DNA from: Megaleporinus macrocephalus
Taxonomy: Eukaryota > Chordata > Actinopteri > Characiformes > Anostomidae
Length of the DNA: 64,000 bases
Direction: 5' to 3'
NCBI GenBank assembly: GCA_021613375.1
Contig: CM038715.1
Location: 43,657,496 to 43,721,495, forward strand
The translations under genes and the position numbers were made by a program. Shown here in pieces: positions 11,060-22,310 of the stretch; position 1 is the stretch's first letter; each line of letters opens with the position of its first letter. The notes beneath the pieces are model-generated. The model was not told the origin of the DNA and searched no databases. It saw only the letters and a program-made list of their open reading frames with translations.

Positions 11060-11560
11060 TTCCATCATGTTCAAAGCTTCATCTTCAGCTCATCTGCTCA
11101 TAAAACTTCCAGACTCTTCGGCTGGTCCTGCTGCTGAGGTCTTCCATACACGATCAATACTAAATGCTGCTGGAGTGTTTAAACACCTCCTCAGTGTCAC
11201 TGCTGGACTGAGAATCGTCCACCAACCAAAATTATCCAGACAGCAGTGTCCTGTGGGTGGCGTCCTGTGTCCACTGATGAAGAACTAGAGGAACACAAAC
11301 TGTGCAGCAGCAGATGAGCTACTGTCTCTGACTTTACATCTACAAGGTGGACCAGCAAGTAGTAGGAGTGTCTAATAGAGTGGACAGTGAGTGGACACAG
11401 TGTTTAAACACTCCAGCAGCAGCACTGCTGTGTCTGATCCACTCACACCAGCACCACGTCAGTGTCACTACAGTTCTGAGAATGACCCACCTCCCTAATA
11501 GTATCTGCTCTGTGGTGGTCCTGTGTGTGTGTGTGTGTGTGTTTGTGTACAATCTGCTAA
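11060..11560. mobile_element. Common fish interspersed repeat (GTTTAAACACTCC type), two related blocks
   Basis: Two blocks share GTGTTTAAACACTCC/CCTCC, CAGTGTCACT and GAGAATG/CGTCCACC wording, at about 11160-11290 and 11395-11530. This wording matches a repeat I know as widespread in otophysan and other fish genomes. It is non-coding here; the short open frames have no support. It ends near a (GT)n run at 11522-11545. Confidence 0.55.
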
Positions 11561-12024
11561 TGTACAGATATATAAACACATTTCTGTTTTTTGTTCACAG
11601 AATGTGGTCTCTCCTTTGAGCTGTCTGGGCGGTTGACCAAGCCCGCTGAAGTCCTAGATGGTCCACTAGGTGGCAGCATTGCTGTACGGGTCTCAGATAC
11701 TGACCATCACTATGTGTTTATTATTAGAAAGTGAATCTGTCGGAGGAGCTGTGAGTGTGTCAGTGAACTCTACAGTGCACTACACGCTGTTAGCTCTTCT
11801 AGAGATTTAGATTATTTACAGATGTGTTCATTTAAAACTGGTTCTGTTTCCCGTATGACAGAGAGATTTAAATAGTACATTTACAACATCTAGCAGTTCT
11901 CCAAACCCCAATCAGGAGCTGCTCACCCTCTCACACAGCTACGCCCCCAACCAACCAGACCGCATACAGACATCTGTGAACATGAGCGACAGCTTAAAGG
12001 CTTCAGCAGGACGTTCACTGCAGG
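11561..12024. other. No gene seen
   Basis: Spacer between the fish repeat and the 37-bp minisatellite. GGTCCACTAGGTGGCAGCA near 11660 is wording often found in dispersed repeats. No coding signal. Confidence 0.45.
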
Positions 12025-13675
12025 TTCTAGATAACTGAGTGTAAATATGAATGGTAGTGTGAGCAGGTTGTAGATAACTGAGTGTGAGTGGTATTGTGAG
12101 TAGGCTCTAGATAACTGAGTGTGAGTATGAGTGGTAGTGTAAGCAGGCTCTAGATAACTGAGTGTGAGTATGAGTGGTAGTGTACGCAGGCTCTAGATAA
12201 CTGAGTATGAGTGGTAGTGTACGCAGGCTCTTGATAACTGAGTATGAGTAGTAGTGTACGCAGGCTCTAGATAACTGAGTGTGAGTATGAGTGGTAGTGT
12301 ACGCAGGCTCTTGATAACTGAGTGTGAGTGGTAGTGTAAGCAGGCTTTAGATAATTGAGTATGAGTGGTAGTGTAAGAAGGTTCTAGATAACTGAGTATG
12401 AGTGGTAGTGTACGCAGGCTCTAGATAACTGAGTATGAGTAGTAGTGTAAGCAGGTTGTAGATAACTGAGTGTGAGTGGTAGTGTACGCAGGCTCTAGAT
12501 AACTGAGTATGAGTGGTAGTGTAAGCAGGCTCTTGATAACTGAGTATGAGTAGTAGTGTAAGCAGGCTCTAGATAACTGAGTATGAGTAGTAGTGTAAGC
12601 AGGCTCTAGATAACTGAGTATGAGTGGTAGTGTAAGCAGGCTCTTGATAACTGAGTATGAGTAGTAGTGTAAGCAGGCTCTAGATAACTGAGTATGAGTA
12701 GTAGTGTAAGCAGGCTCTAGATAACTGAGTATGAGTGGTAGTGTACGCAGGCTCTAGATAACTGAGTATGAGTGGTAGTGTACGCAGGCTCTTGATAACT
12801 GAGTATGAGTAGTAGTGTACGCAGGCTCTAGATAACTGAGTATGAGTAGTAGTGTAAGCAGGCTCTAGATAACTGAGTATGAGTGGTAGTGTACGCCGGC
12901 TCTAGATAACTGAGTATGAGTGGTAGTGTACGCAGGCTTTTGATAACTGAGTATGAGTGGTAGTGTAAGCAGGTTGTAGATAACTGAGTGTAAGTGGTAG
13001 TGTACGCAGGCTCTAGATAACTGAGTATGAGTGGTAGTGTACGCAGGCTCTTGATAACTGAGTATGAGTAGTAGTGTAAGCAGGCTCTAGATAACTGAGT
13101 ATGAGTGGTAGTGTACGCAGGCTCTTGATAACTGAGTATGAGTAGTAGTGTAAGCAGGCTTTAGATAATTGAGTGTGAGTGGTAGTGTAAGAAGGTTCTA
13201 GATAACTGAGTGTGAGTATGAGTGGTAGTGTAAGCGGGCTCTAGATAACTTAGTGTGAGTATGAGTGGTAGTGTAAGCAGGCTCTAGATAACTGAGTGTG
13301 AGTATGAGTGGTAGTGTACGCAGGCTCTAGATAATTGAGTATGAGTGGTAGTGTACGCAGGCTCTAGATAACTGAGTATGAGTGGTAGTGTACGCCGGCT
13401 CTAGATAACTGAGTATGAGTGGTAGTGTACGCAGGCTCTTGATAACTGAGTATGAGTAGTAGTGTAAGCCGGCTCTAGATAACAGAGTGTGAGAGGTAGT
13501 GTAAGCAGGTTGTTGATAACTGAGTGTGAATATAAGTGGTAGTGTAAGCAGGCTCTAGATAACTGAGTGAGTATGAGTGGTAGATAACTGAAAATGAGTG
13601 GTATTTTGAGTAGGGGCTAGATAATTGAATATGAGTGATAGTGTAAGCAGGTTCTAGATAGCTAAGTGTTAGAAC
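12025..13675 (+). repeat. 37-bp minisatellite, CTAGATAACTGAG family (array 1)
   Basis: More than 40 units of GCAGGCTCTAGATAACTGAG then TATGAGTGGTAGTGTA. The usual length is 37 bp; longer variants add GTGAGTA. The same unit forms separate arrays at 31.1 kb and 48.8-50.3 kb. The array lies in the 6.4-kb interval between gdf10 and gdf2. Confidence 0.95.
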
Positions 13676-13849
13676 TTGCATCTACCTTGCTCCTCCAGAG
13701 CTAAAATCATCAGAACTGCAATAGAAGCCACAAGAGGAGAACCCATGGAGCTGAAACTGTTTGATAACACTCAGAAGGCTTCCTGTCACTGCAGAGCTCA
13801 AACAGAGTGATCTCCTCACACATCACCAGAACATCTGGACCACCAATCT

Positions 13850-14125
13850 CTCCCATCCATCCATCATCTTCTACTTTATCCTGCTATTCGGGGTCACGGG
13901 GGGGCTGGAGCCAATCTCAGCGTCATCGGGTGAAGGTGGGGTACACCATGGACAGGTCACCAGTCCATCACATGGCCAACAAACACTCACACCTACGGTC
14001 AGTGTAGAGTGAGGATCTAACATACATGTGTTTGGACTGTGGAAGGAAACCGGAGTACCCGGAGGAACCCACTCAAGCACGGGGAGAACATACACACTCC
14101 ACACAGAACTAATCAGTGTTGAATC
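13850..14125 (+). mobile_element. Common teleost interspersed repeat (GGAAACCGGAGTACCCGGAG type)
   Basis: Contains GGGGTCACGGGGGGGCTGGA, GGTACACCATGGACAGGTCA, TTTGGACTGTGGAAGGAAAC, CGGAGTACCCGGAGGAACCC and GGGGAGAACATACACACTCC. This order of phrases is a very widespread fish repeat, probably retrotransposon-derived. It is a non-coding, diverged copy. Confidence 0.65.
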
Positions 14126-14821
14126 CCACAAAACTCATACAGTGAAAGTCCAGCCTTGAGCTTCCAGACCAGTTTTAAGAAACTTTATGTGGAGGTTCTT
14201 CAGACTTTACACTCAAAAGGTTCTTCACATTCAGCCCAGTATTATTATCAGTTCTCATCTAATACCTGCTTTGACTGCTCAGTACTTCATTAAGATAAAT
14301 CAAGATTTGCTGCTGAAGGAACTGAACACATTCATACAATGTCTGGGGCGTCCAGGAGAAATCTGGAACCTAACTTTGTTCTTCAAACTGGATCAAGATC
14401 TGATCTACTTCTCTCACAATAACATATTCATGTCACTTTGTATTGTATGTCTGATTATTTACATCTGTTCTAATCAGATCTGCTGTTCTTACTGGTGATT
14501 AGACACTTGTTGATCAGATACACACTCTTACTCTATCAGGACTGTATGTTAGGTAATTAGGTAGCACGTCTGTAATGAAGCTGCAGCTCTGAGTTCATCA
14601 TCGTCTCCTGGAGCTTCAGTGAAACACAGTGGGAAGTGCTGGTGTTTGATTTTGTGGTAGCAGTTTTTGAGGTTTGTAGGTCTTCTGAATGTTCTAAATG
14701 AAGCATCTGCAGTTGTGAGGTCTGAGCAGCAGAGGGCGCCGCTTGCCTTAAGCAGTCAGTGCATGGCAGTGCATGTCCATGTTCTCCACTGCCGTTTGTT
14801 TCACGCTGAATCCTCGTCTTC
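14126..14821. other. gdf10 downstream flank / probable 3' UTR
   Basis: Directly 3' of the gdf10 stop codon on the minus strand. It may hold the gdf10 3' UTR. I did not find a convincing AATAAA on the minus strand close to the stop. Other open frames here (for example 14187-14498) have no recognised homology. Confidence 0.4.
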
Positions 14822-17800
14822 TTATCTGCAGGCACAGGTGTCCACAGACATGCTGGGGTAGATCTTCAGCACCGTGTTCCTGCTGGGGTCCAGGAACAGC
14901 ACAGCTAGTGGACTCATCTTCTCAGGGACGCAGCAAGGCTCGGGAACTCCAGGGACGATGCCCACCGCCCTTACGATGCTCTGGATGGTGGCGTGATTGG
15001 AGGGGCGAACAACCTGCCAGGGAACCAGAGAAACGTTTACAGAGAAATCCAGGAACGTTCACTTTTTCTAAAACAAGCCCCAGCAGTTTTCTAGATATTT
15101 GTGCTGAAAGAATCACCCAAAGAACATTTCAGTGGATGTTCTATTAGAGGACTATTTCAGTAAGGGAGATCAGTTCATGCAAAAAACATTTTCTCCAGAG
15201 AACCTTTCAGGGGATGTTCTACTAGAGAACCATGTGTTCTGTAGTGTTCTGCTACACTGTTTGGCAGTGATGAACTTTTCTTTACACCTACACTCAGGGT
15301 TCCTGACTTGAAAGTTCAACAGTTCTTAGAAAAACCTTTAAGGGTGTTCTATGAAAGTCCTCAAAGGTTCTTCGTACTCACATCTTATTTACACAAGAAA
15401 AAGTTCTTAAAATAACCATTATATGGGAGGGAATCACTACCATACCATTAGGGAATCACTATGGCAGAGGTTCTCACATCTAGGTGGTCCATATTTTTGG
15501 TGTTTACAGTGGTGGTGAAGCTACACGTGTCTTCTGAGTTTATCTGGATGTTGATGGTAAAATGTGGAAGATCTGAAAATGCTAGGTTTTCTTTGGGGAC
15601 TATTTGAACCTCACAGTGTCCTGCATGTATCCCTCCACCATGAATGGAGCTCTTCAGACAATCATCAACATCCATTTAAACACTCAGAAGACACAAGCAA
15701 GCTAGCAGAGCAATTTAGGAGATGGACTACTTTGCTACATTTAGTCCAATCTGAACATTGCAAATTATTTATTGCGAAATTTTAGCTTTAGATCTGTTCA
15801 CAGTGGTGGTGAATGGAACCAGACGTCCACCTCTAAAAGCTCCTCACAGAAGGTTTTTACAGTAGATGTTATAAATACACTGTCTGATTCTGAGATGCTG
15901 TTTATGATAGTTTAGAGAAGATCTCAGTCTTAAACTCCATTCATGGTGGAGGGATACATGCAGGACGCTGTGAGGTTCAAATAGTCCCCAAAGAAAACCT
16001 AGTATTTTCAGATCCTCCACATTTTACCATCAACATCCAGATAAACTCAGAAGACACGTGTAGCTTCACTGGTGGGTTTCATAGTAAATACAATGTGTAG
16101 ATTCGTCTTGTAGCCATCACCACAACATCTGAACCATTTCACACCAGAACCCACTCTGTCAATCAGTAAATCATGAAGAAATTCAGAGCGTTCCCCTTTA
16201 AGACTGCGTTCCCACCAAATTTCCCCACTTATTCCGGATATTATGGGCTGAATTTCTGGATAAACGTTTGTATTGACCCAGAAATCCAGTCTGAACAAAT
16301 GACAGGAAACCATTATCCACTACTGAGCTCTTAAAGCTCTCCTGCTCAGGCCACGTTCTAACCTTAGACATGGGGAATCCACATGTCCCTGCGCAGTAGT
16401 AGGCCTCGAAGGCCTTCGGGGCCAGAATCCACTCGCTCCAGCCTATATCCGCAAAGTCCACCCTCAGGTACCGCCGGGCGCAGACTCGAGGCTCGCTCCA
16501 CTGTTTTCGCCGAGCCTTCTTCATGGTCCTCTCATCGAAGCTCAGCTCCTGGGACGTGCTCCCCGAGTTTTTTGCCTCATGTCCGTGACTCCTGGGCGAG
16601 ACTTTGGGCTTCAGGGCGAAGTAGGTGCTGTACCACAGGTCCCTGTGCTTCAGGTCGTGGTAGTGGACGTCAGGGAGAAGGTTGTTCTGTAAATCCTCTG
16701 CATTTCTTCTGATTCTGGAGCTCACGGTGGCGAACGGGGGCCTGGCTCCTCTCCCTCCCCCCACAGGAGACGGGCCGTACCTCTGCAGGCTCGCGGCGAT
16801 GCTGTTGGGCTCGGTTATGGCCAGGTCGTTGGCGTACACGAGAAGGTACGGCAAACTGTGCCAATGGTGCCGGAGTCCGGAGTGAAACTCTGCCGAAATC
16901 AAAAGGTCACTTCGGGCGCGAGCGTGCTTGATGATGGAGGACACGTCCACAGTCTGCCAGGGTCCCTTCCTGAGAGGGGCCAGCGTGATGTTTCCCAGAA
17001 GAGAGGTGGAGGCAGCGTTTGGTGGAGCTCCACGAAGGATGAGATGCCCAGAGGGCTGCGGGTGCTGGGCCCGGCACGAGTGTCCTCGGGAACGCCGGCA
17101 GCTCCAGGGACGATACTGGTCAAGGAAGTGAAGGCTTGCAGACAGGACGGCCTCTGACTCGGGGATGGAGGACAGGTTGAAGTGGAGGAGGGCCTTGTTG
17201 TTGGAGGACACTGATAAACAAAGATAAGGTGAAGTTAAAAACCTCAATCAAATCCTCACAGCAATGTTCAACATCAGTACCTGACCTCACTAACACTCAA
17301 TCAGATCCTCACAGCAATGTTCAACATCAGTACCTGACCTCACTAACACTCAATCAAATCCTCACAGCAATGTTCAACATCAGTACCTGACCTCACTAAC
17401 ACTTAATCAAATCCTCACAGCAATGTTCAGCATCAGTACCTGACCTCACTAACACTCAATCAGATCCTCACAGCAATGTTCAACATCAGTACCTGACCTC
17501 ACTAACACTCAATCAAATCCTCACAGCAATGTTCAACATCAGTACCTGACCTCACTAACACTCAATCAAATGCTCACAGCAATGTTCAACATCAGTACCT
17601 GACCTCACTAACACTCAATCAAATCCTCACAGCAATGTTCAACATGTGGTCTAAATCCTCTCGACTAAACTCTTCATTAATATCTTCACTGAGTTTTCCT
17701 GAATGAGGTTCTCTGAGATCTTACAGCCCACTAGAACATTGATGTGGCTCCAGAGGTTCTCTGAGATGTTAAAGTGGAGCATGTTTACCTGAAGCTGCTC

Positions 17801-17996
17801 TGAAGCTCCTCACCGTGTTCTCCTCTCGGTGTCTGTGAGGCTCTTTGCTGAACTTCTCGTACAGTTTATACATGCTCATTTCCAGCATGTCCCTCTGCAC
17901 TGCAGCCGGGGTCTCCAGCTTTAACGAGCCCACCGGGTTCACTTTAACCAGCTCCAGCAGAAACATGTGCAGCAGAGGAACTAAGATAAGAGCCAT
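14822..17996 (-). CDS. gdf10: Growth/differentiation factor 10 (BMP3b), three exons
   Basis: A secreted, divergent TGF-beta ligand of the BMP3/GDF10 branch, which generally antagonises or modulates BMP/activin signalling. Exon 1 is 17789-17996, exon 2 is 16363-17210 and exon 3 is 14822-15013 (208+848+192 nt, 415 aa). Splice sites: TCAG|GTAAAC, TTATCAG|TG, AAG|GTTAGA, TGGCAG|GTT; phases agree. The start at 17996 gives a signal peptide ([19 protein letters not shown]). The prodomain has LYEKFSK and [12 protein letters not shown]10-like. A basic cluster KKARRK (300-305) precedes the knot domain. The knot starts at Cys313 ([18 protein letters not shown]), continues through [13 protein letters not shown] at the exon 2/3 junction, and ends CCVPEKM … DTCACR with all seven cysteines. 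[13 protein letters not shown] and the gdf2 neighbour favour GDF10 over BMP3. At 415 aa it is shorter than human GDF10 (478). Confidence 0.94.
15501..15650 (+). mobile_element. ACAGTGG element, copy 3 (internally deleted), gdf10 intron 2
   Basis: TTTACAGTGGTGGTGAAGCT: one terminal-repeat unit joins straight to the internal segment that starts AGCTACACGTGTCTTCTGAG, so about 60 bp next to the terminus is missing. The right half is also lost after CCATGAATGGAG. Confidence 0.75.
15651..15795. other. Spacer between head-to-head element copies
   Basis: Mostly unique AT-rich sequence within gdf10 intron 2 (15014-16362). It contains a short ACACTCAGAAGACAC stretch resembling the element's internal CTCAGAAGACACGTG. 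Confidence 0.5.
15796..16123 (-). mobile_element. ACAGTGG element, copy 4, nearly full length, gdf10 intron 2
   Basis: Starts GTTCACAGTGGTGGTGAATG (right terminus, reversed) and runs through the whole element to GTAGCCATCACCAC, a shortened left terminus. With copy 3 it forms an inverted pair inside intron 2, enabling a hairpin of about 145 bp in the pre-mRNA. Confidence 0.8.
17235..17650 (+). repeat. 53-bp minisatellite in gdf10 intron 1
   Basis: About 7.5 units of AATCAAATCCTCACAGCAAT, GTTCAACATCAGTACCTGAC, CTCACTAACACTC with few differences between copies. It fills most of the 578-bp intron 1 (17211-17788). The same unit occurs at 2830-2929 and, reversed, at 38681-38905. Confidence 0.95.
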
Positions 17997-18103
17997 GCTG
18001 AAGAGAGACGGTGAACTTCTGGGTCCTCCTGAAGTTTTCAGAGCTCAGAAGAGACAGAAGAGATGCTGAAGCTCCAGATGCTGCACTGAGCGCGCTCACA
18101 CGC

Positions 18104-18109
18104 TTTATA
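18104..18109 (-). promoter_or_regulatory. Candidate TATA box of gdf10
   Basis: TTTATA on the plus strand reads TATAAA on the gdf10 strand, within GTGTATAAAGCGTGTGAGCG, about 108 bp upstream of the start codon. The spacing would leave a 5' UTR of roughly 80 nt. No transcript evidence is available. Confidence 0.45.
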
Positions 18110-18330
18110 CACTTGTTTCCGCGCTGCTCGAAGCCAAGAGGAAAAAAAAGAACATCAGTGACAGACGGTGGCTGCCAGCCAATCAGAGCCCACAGAGAAA
18201 CTGGAGCTACATTCAGAGTTCAGAAACACTAACACATACATTCAGCCTCTTCAGAGGGGAACTCCACCAGTTTCTCTAAATTCACTGCACAGTTAACAGT
18301 TAATGTAGTCATACAGAGGGCTTTGGTGTG

Positions 18331-18410
<80 letters not shown>

Positions 18411-18425
18411 TTATCTATTTATACT

Positions 18426-18486
<61 letters not shown>
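18331..18486 (+). repeat. (GATA)n microsatellite, two runs
   Basis: A run of about 20 GATA units at 18331-18410 and another of about 15 at 18428-18486, separated by TTTATCTATTTATACTAA. It lies about 330 bp upstream of the gdf10 start. Confidence 0.98.
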
Positions 18487-18539
18487 GGTGTGGTCATAAA
18501 ACAAATTGGGAATAAATGATTTGATAAAAAGTATAATTT

Positions 18540-19800
18540 AATTAATCAGATTACTTTACTATACTCCTTAACTTCTTTTAGATTAGTCTATAATTAGTAT
18601 TAGTCTACAATTAGGATTGGTCTATAATTAGGATTAGTCTATAATAAGTATTAGTCTATAATTAGGATTGGTCTATAATAAGGATTAGTCTATAATTAGT
18701 ATTAGTCTACAATTAGGATTGGTCTATAATTAGGATTAGTCTATAATAAGTATTAGTCTATAATTAGGATTGGTCTATAATTAGGATTAGTGTATATTTA
18801 GGATTAGTCTATAATAAGGATTAGTGTATAATTAGGATTAGTCTATAATTAGGATTAGTCTATAATTAGGATTAGGCTGTAATTAAGATTAGTCTATAAA
18901 TGGGATTAGGCTGTAATTAGGATTAGTCTATTATTGGGATTAGGCTGTAATTAGGATTAGGCTGTAATTAGGATTAGTCTATAATTAGAATTAGTCTATA
19001 ATTGGGATTAGGCTGTAATTAGGATTAGGCTGTAATAAGGATTAGTCTATAATTAGAATTAGTCTATAATTGGGATTAGGCTGTAATTAGGATTAGTCTA
19101 TAATTGGGATTAGTCTATAATTGGGATTAGTCTATAATTGGGATTAGGCTATAATTAAGATTAGTCTATTATTAGGATTAGGCTGTAATTAGGATTAGTC
19201 TATAATTAAGATTAGTCTATTATTGGGATTAGGCTGTAATTGGGATTTGGCTGAAATTGGGATTAGGCTGTAATTAGGATTAGTCTATAATTAGGATTAG
19301 GCTGTAATTGGGATTAGGCTGTAATTGGGGTTAGGCTGTAATTAGGATTAGGCTGTAATTGGGATTAGGCTGTAATTGGGATTAGGCTGTAATTAGGATT
19401 AGTCTATAATTGGGATTAGTCTGTAATTGGGATTAGGCTGTAATTGGGATTAGGCTGTAATTAGGATTAGTCTATAATTAGGATTAGGCTGTAATTGGGA
19501 TTAGACTGTAATTGGGATTAGGCTGTAATTAGGATTAGTCTATAATTAGGATTAGGCTGTAATTGGGATTAGGCTGTAATTGGGATTAGGCTGTAATTGG
19601 GATTAGGCTGTAATTAGGATTAGTCTATAATTAGGATTAGGCTGTAATTGGGATTAGGCTGTAATTGGGATTTGGCTGTAATTAGGATTAGGCTGTAATT
19701 GGGATTAGGCTGTAATTGGGATTAGACTGTAATTGGGATTAGGCTGTAATTGGGATTAGGCTGTAATTGGGATTAGGCTGTAATTGGGATTAGTCTATAA
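18540..19800 (+). repeat. 17-bp minisatellite (GATTAGGCTGTAATTGG)
   Basis: About 70 units alternating between GATTAGTCTATAATTAG (more frequent on the left) and GATTAGGCTGTAATTGG (more frequent on the right). The gradient of unit types suggests local spread of a newer variant. Confidence 0.95.
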
Positions 19801-21255
19801 ATAAAGTATGATTATATTCTGTTGATTTGAACTCTATTTAAATGTTTTGAGATGTTTTGAGGATGTTCTCGTTGTGGTAGCGTGGCGGTGAGCTGTTGAA
19901 ATGCCTTCAGCTGTTCTCCTCTCTGCACCTCAGACGCTCTAGTTTTGTGGTTTCGGCTCCTGAGTTCTCCGAGTTCTCAGTTCTGGCTGTAGCGTCTGAA
20001 TTCTTCGAGTCACTCGGCATAAACAAACATAAATGCCTGTGAAAGAAACCCAACCAGAATATTGAGCAGAGAAACGAGCTCGCTCTTCAACTCCATGGCT
20101 CCAGACCTCGCTTTAGCTGGACAGCTCAACCACTCAGGGCCACTTTTACAGGAATGCCTATACGTGCTGCTCTGAAATCACTGCAGTTGTGGTTCAGTGA
20201 AGGACTATAAACTCGTTTATCAGTGAAAGTCTCCAGGAGAGTGTCTAGAAAACTGTGTTAAACATCCTGCAAAGTCAAAATTAGATGATAAATGATCTGA
20301 AAGTTCATGTGTTTCCAGGGCGATAAAGTAGCAAAGACAATATAGACACACATAACATCAGCCATCTCATGCTGCTACACCTTCCAGTCTTAGATCAAAG
20401 CCTGTCGTTCTCCAAAACCGAAGATGTGACGTATGGTGTCCCACATGGCTCCGTTCTAGGACCAATTATATTTTCCCTATATGTTCAGCTGCTGGTGTAT
20501 TTATACGTACGCATGGTGAGAGCTTTCATAGCTCTGCTCACGTTAAAGCCTTCAACTTCATTCCAGGGATAAGATGGAAGAATGACAAGCGCAGGTCTGC
20601 TTTTCACCGTTTACAGAGTCTTTGGCGTACCGGACGTCTGCCGGAGTGAGGTAAGCCAATCAGTCTTCTCTGTTTTTGTCTGAAGATGATAAATAGGTCT
20701 GGTGCCCTCAGGATCTATTCGTCTTCCCTTCTTAGTCCTTTCATCTCGTTTGACGTTATTATATCACTCATTCTCAGTGCGTGGATGGAGGGCTCGGACC
20801 CAAACCTCTCCCCCGTCCTGCCGAGTCGGGTTTTAGCCCCGGGCGTTCGTCTGAACCGAAAGACGGCGTCGGCCACGTTGCTCTTGGCTCCTCACCAAAC
20901 TGGCTCTGGGCTGGTTTTCTTATTGCTGGCTCCGGCTACATGACCAGTGTGATTGATTTGGTCATGGATATCCGAGGGCCATGAAAACCCCTGTTAACTA
21001 CCGGCGCCCAGGCCAACACGTCCATACGCAGCCCGCACAGTGCTCGTCAGTGTTTGTCCCTCACCGCACGCTCTCCCCGTCAGGCTGGGCCCGGTACCGC
21101 CGGCCCGGTACTCCCAGACGTGAGCAGCTGTATCTGCAGGGGGGATGTCAGTCATAGTTTTAGATGTTTTGCTGTTTAATGTTTATGTTTGTATTTATAT
21201 CCAAATAAAAAATAGGCATCTCCAAAACAGCAACTTCACAGGAGAGAACAAAAAC
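19801..21255. other. Mostly non-repetitive spacer, no host gene recognised
   Basis: Contains a probable reverse-transcriptase scrap near 20430 (listed separately) and GC-rich sequence around 20800-21130. The 85-codon frame at 20686-20943 has no family features. CACAGGAGAGAACAAAAACTTTC near 21238 is the leading part of the repeat seen at 9.15 and 52.7 kb. Confidence 0.45.
20369..20500 (+). pseudogene. Non-LTR retrotransposon reverse-transcriptase remnant
   Basis: The frame reads DVTYGVPHGSVLGPIIFSLY, very close to the GVPQGSVLGPLLFSLY motif of reverse transcriptases in LINE-type elements. The match covers only about 20-40 residues. The YADD catalytic motif and the rest of the protein are absent, so this is a dead fragment. 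Confidence 0.65.
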
Positions 21256-21895
21256 TTTCAATGTACATTTTCCAAGGAGGAGGGGTCACCCAGAGAGGCG
21301 GAGTAAAAAGGGCGGAGTCTTTCAGTAAAAAATGGGGTAAGGGTCAACCAGAGAGGCGGAGTCTTTCAGTAGTAAAGAGGGGGAGGGGGCAACCAGAGAG
21401 GCGGAGTCTTTCAGAAGTAAAGAGTGGGAGGGGTCACCCAGAGAGGCGGAGTCTATCTGAAGTAAAGCAGGGGAGGGGTCACCCAGAGAGGCGGAATCTT
21501 TCAGAAGAGGGGGAGGGGTCAACCAGATAGGCGGTTTCTTTCAGAAGAGGGGGAGGGGTCAACCAGAGAGGCGGAGACTATCTAAAATAAAGAGTGGGAG
21601 GGGTCAACCAGAGAGGCGGAGTCTTACAGAAGTAAAGAAGGGGAGGGGTCAACCAGGTAGATAGAGTCTTTCAGAAGTAAAGAGGGGGAGGAGTCACCCA
21701 TAGAGGCGGAGTCATCAGAAGAGGGGCAGGGGTCAAACAGGCAGGCGGAGTCTTTCAGAAGTAAAGAGGGGGAGGAGTCACCCAGAGAGGCGGAGTCTGA
21801 AGTAAAGCGGGGGAGTCTTTCAGTAACAAAAACGGGGAGGGGTCACCTGGAGAGGCGGAGTCTATCAGAGGTAAAGAGGGGGAGGAGTCTGTGAA
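21256..21895 (+). repeat. About 45-bp G-rich minisatellite
   Basis: Some 14 units built from GGGGAGGGGTCACCCAGAGA, GGCGGAGTCTTTCAGAAGTA and AAGAG, with shortened variants. The top strand is guanine-rich. Confidence 0.93.
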
Positions 21896-22310
21896 AGTCT
21901 GTGCTACCAAATAGAGCAACAATTCAAGAAGAACGTTTCTGAACATAAACTAGTGAAGAACTTGGAGATGATCATCATAACATTAAAACATTTAGAGAAT
22001 CTGGAGAATCTCTGTACACAAGAACCAGAACCAGTACCGGATGGTGGTCTTTGGACCCTCAGAGAGCCCAGCATTAAAAACAGAACCAGGCGGTATATAC
22101 GGTTCTGCTGCATCCAGACGGGTCTGTTTCAGGAAGATCTGCAGTAACAGAGTCCAGAGCTACACTGACCTGCAGTCCAGACCACTGGTCACCCACTGAA
22201 CACATTCAGAGCAGTACTGAAGGAGGAACAGGACACAGGAGACTCAGACCTGATACTGAACAAGAACAGAGACCTTTCAGTTTCAGAACTTCAGCAACAT
22301 CTCCTGAACA
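21896..22310. other. No gene seen
   Basis: Non-coding spacer between a G-rich minisatellite and the 12-bp array. No recognised element. Confidence 0.5.

Noticed and set aside
16383..17157. Plus-strand open frames opposite gdf10 exon 2
   Set aside because: Shadows of the GC-rich gdf10 coding exon on the other strand.
18540..19800. Telomere-like TTAGG repeats
   Set aside because: TTAGG appears only once per 17-bp unit amid unrelated bases; vertebrate telomere repeats (TTAGGG) are not present in tandem.
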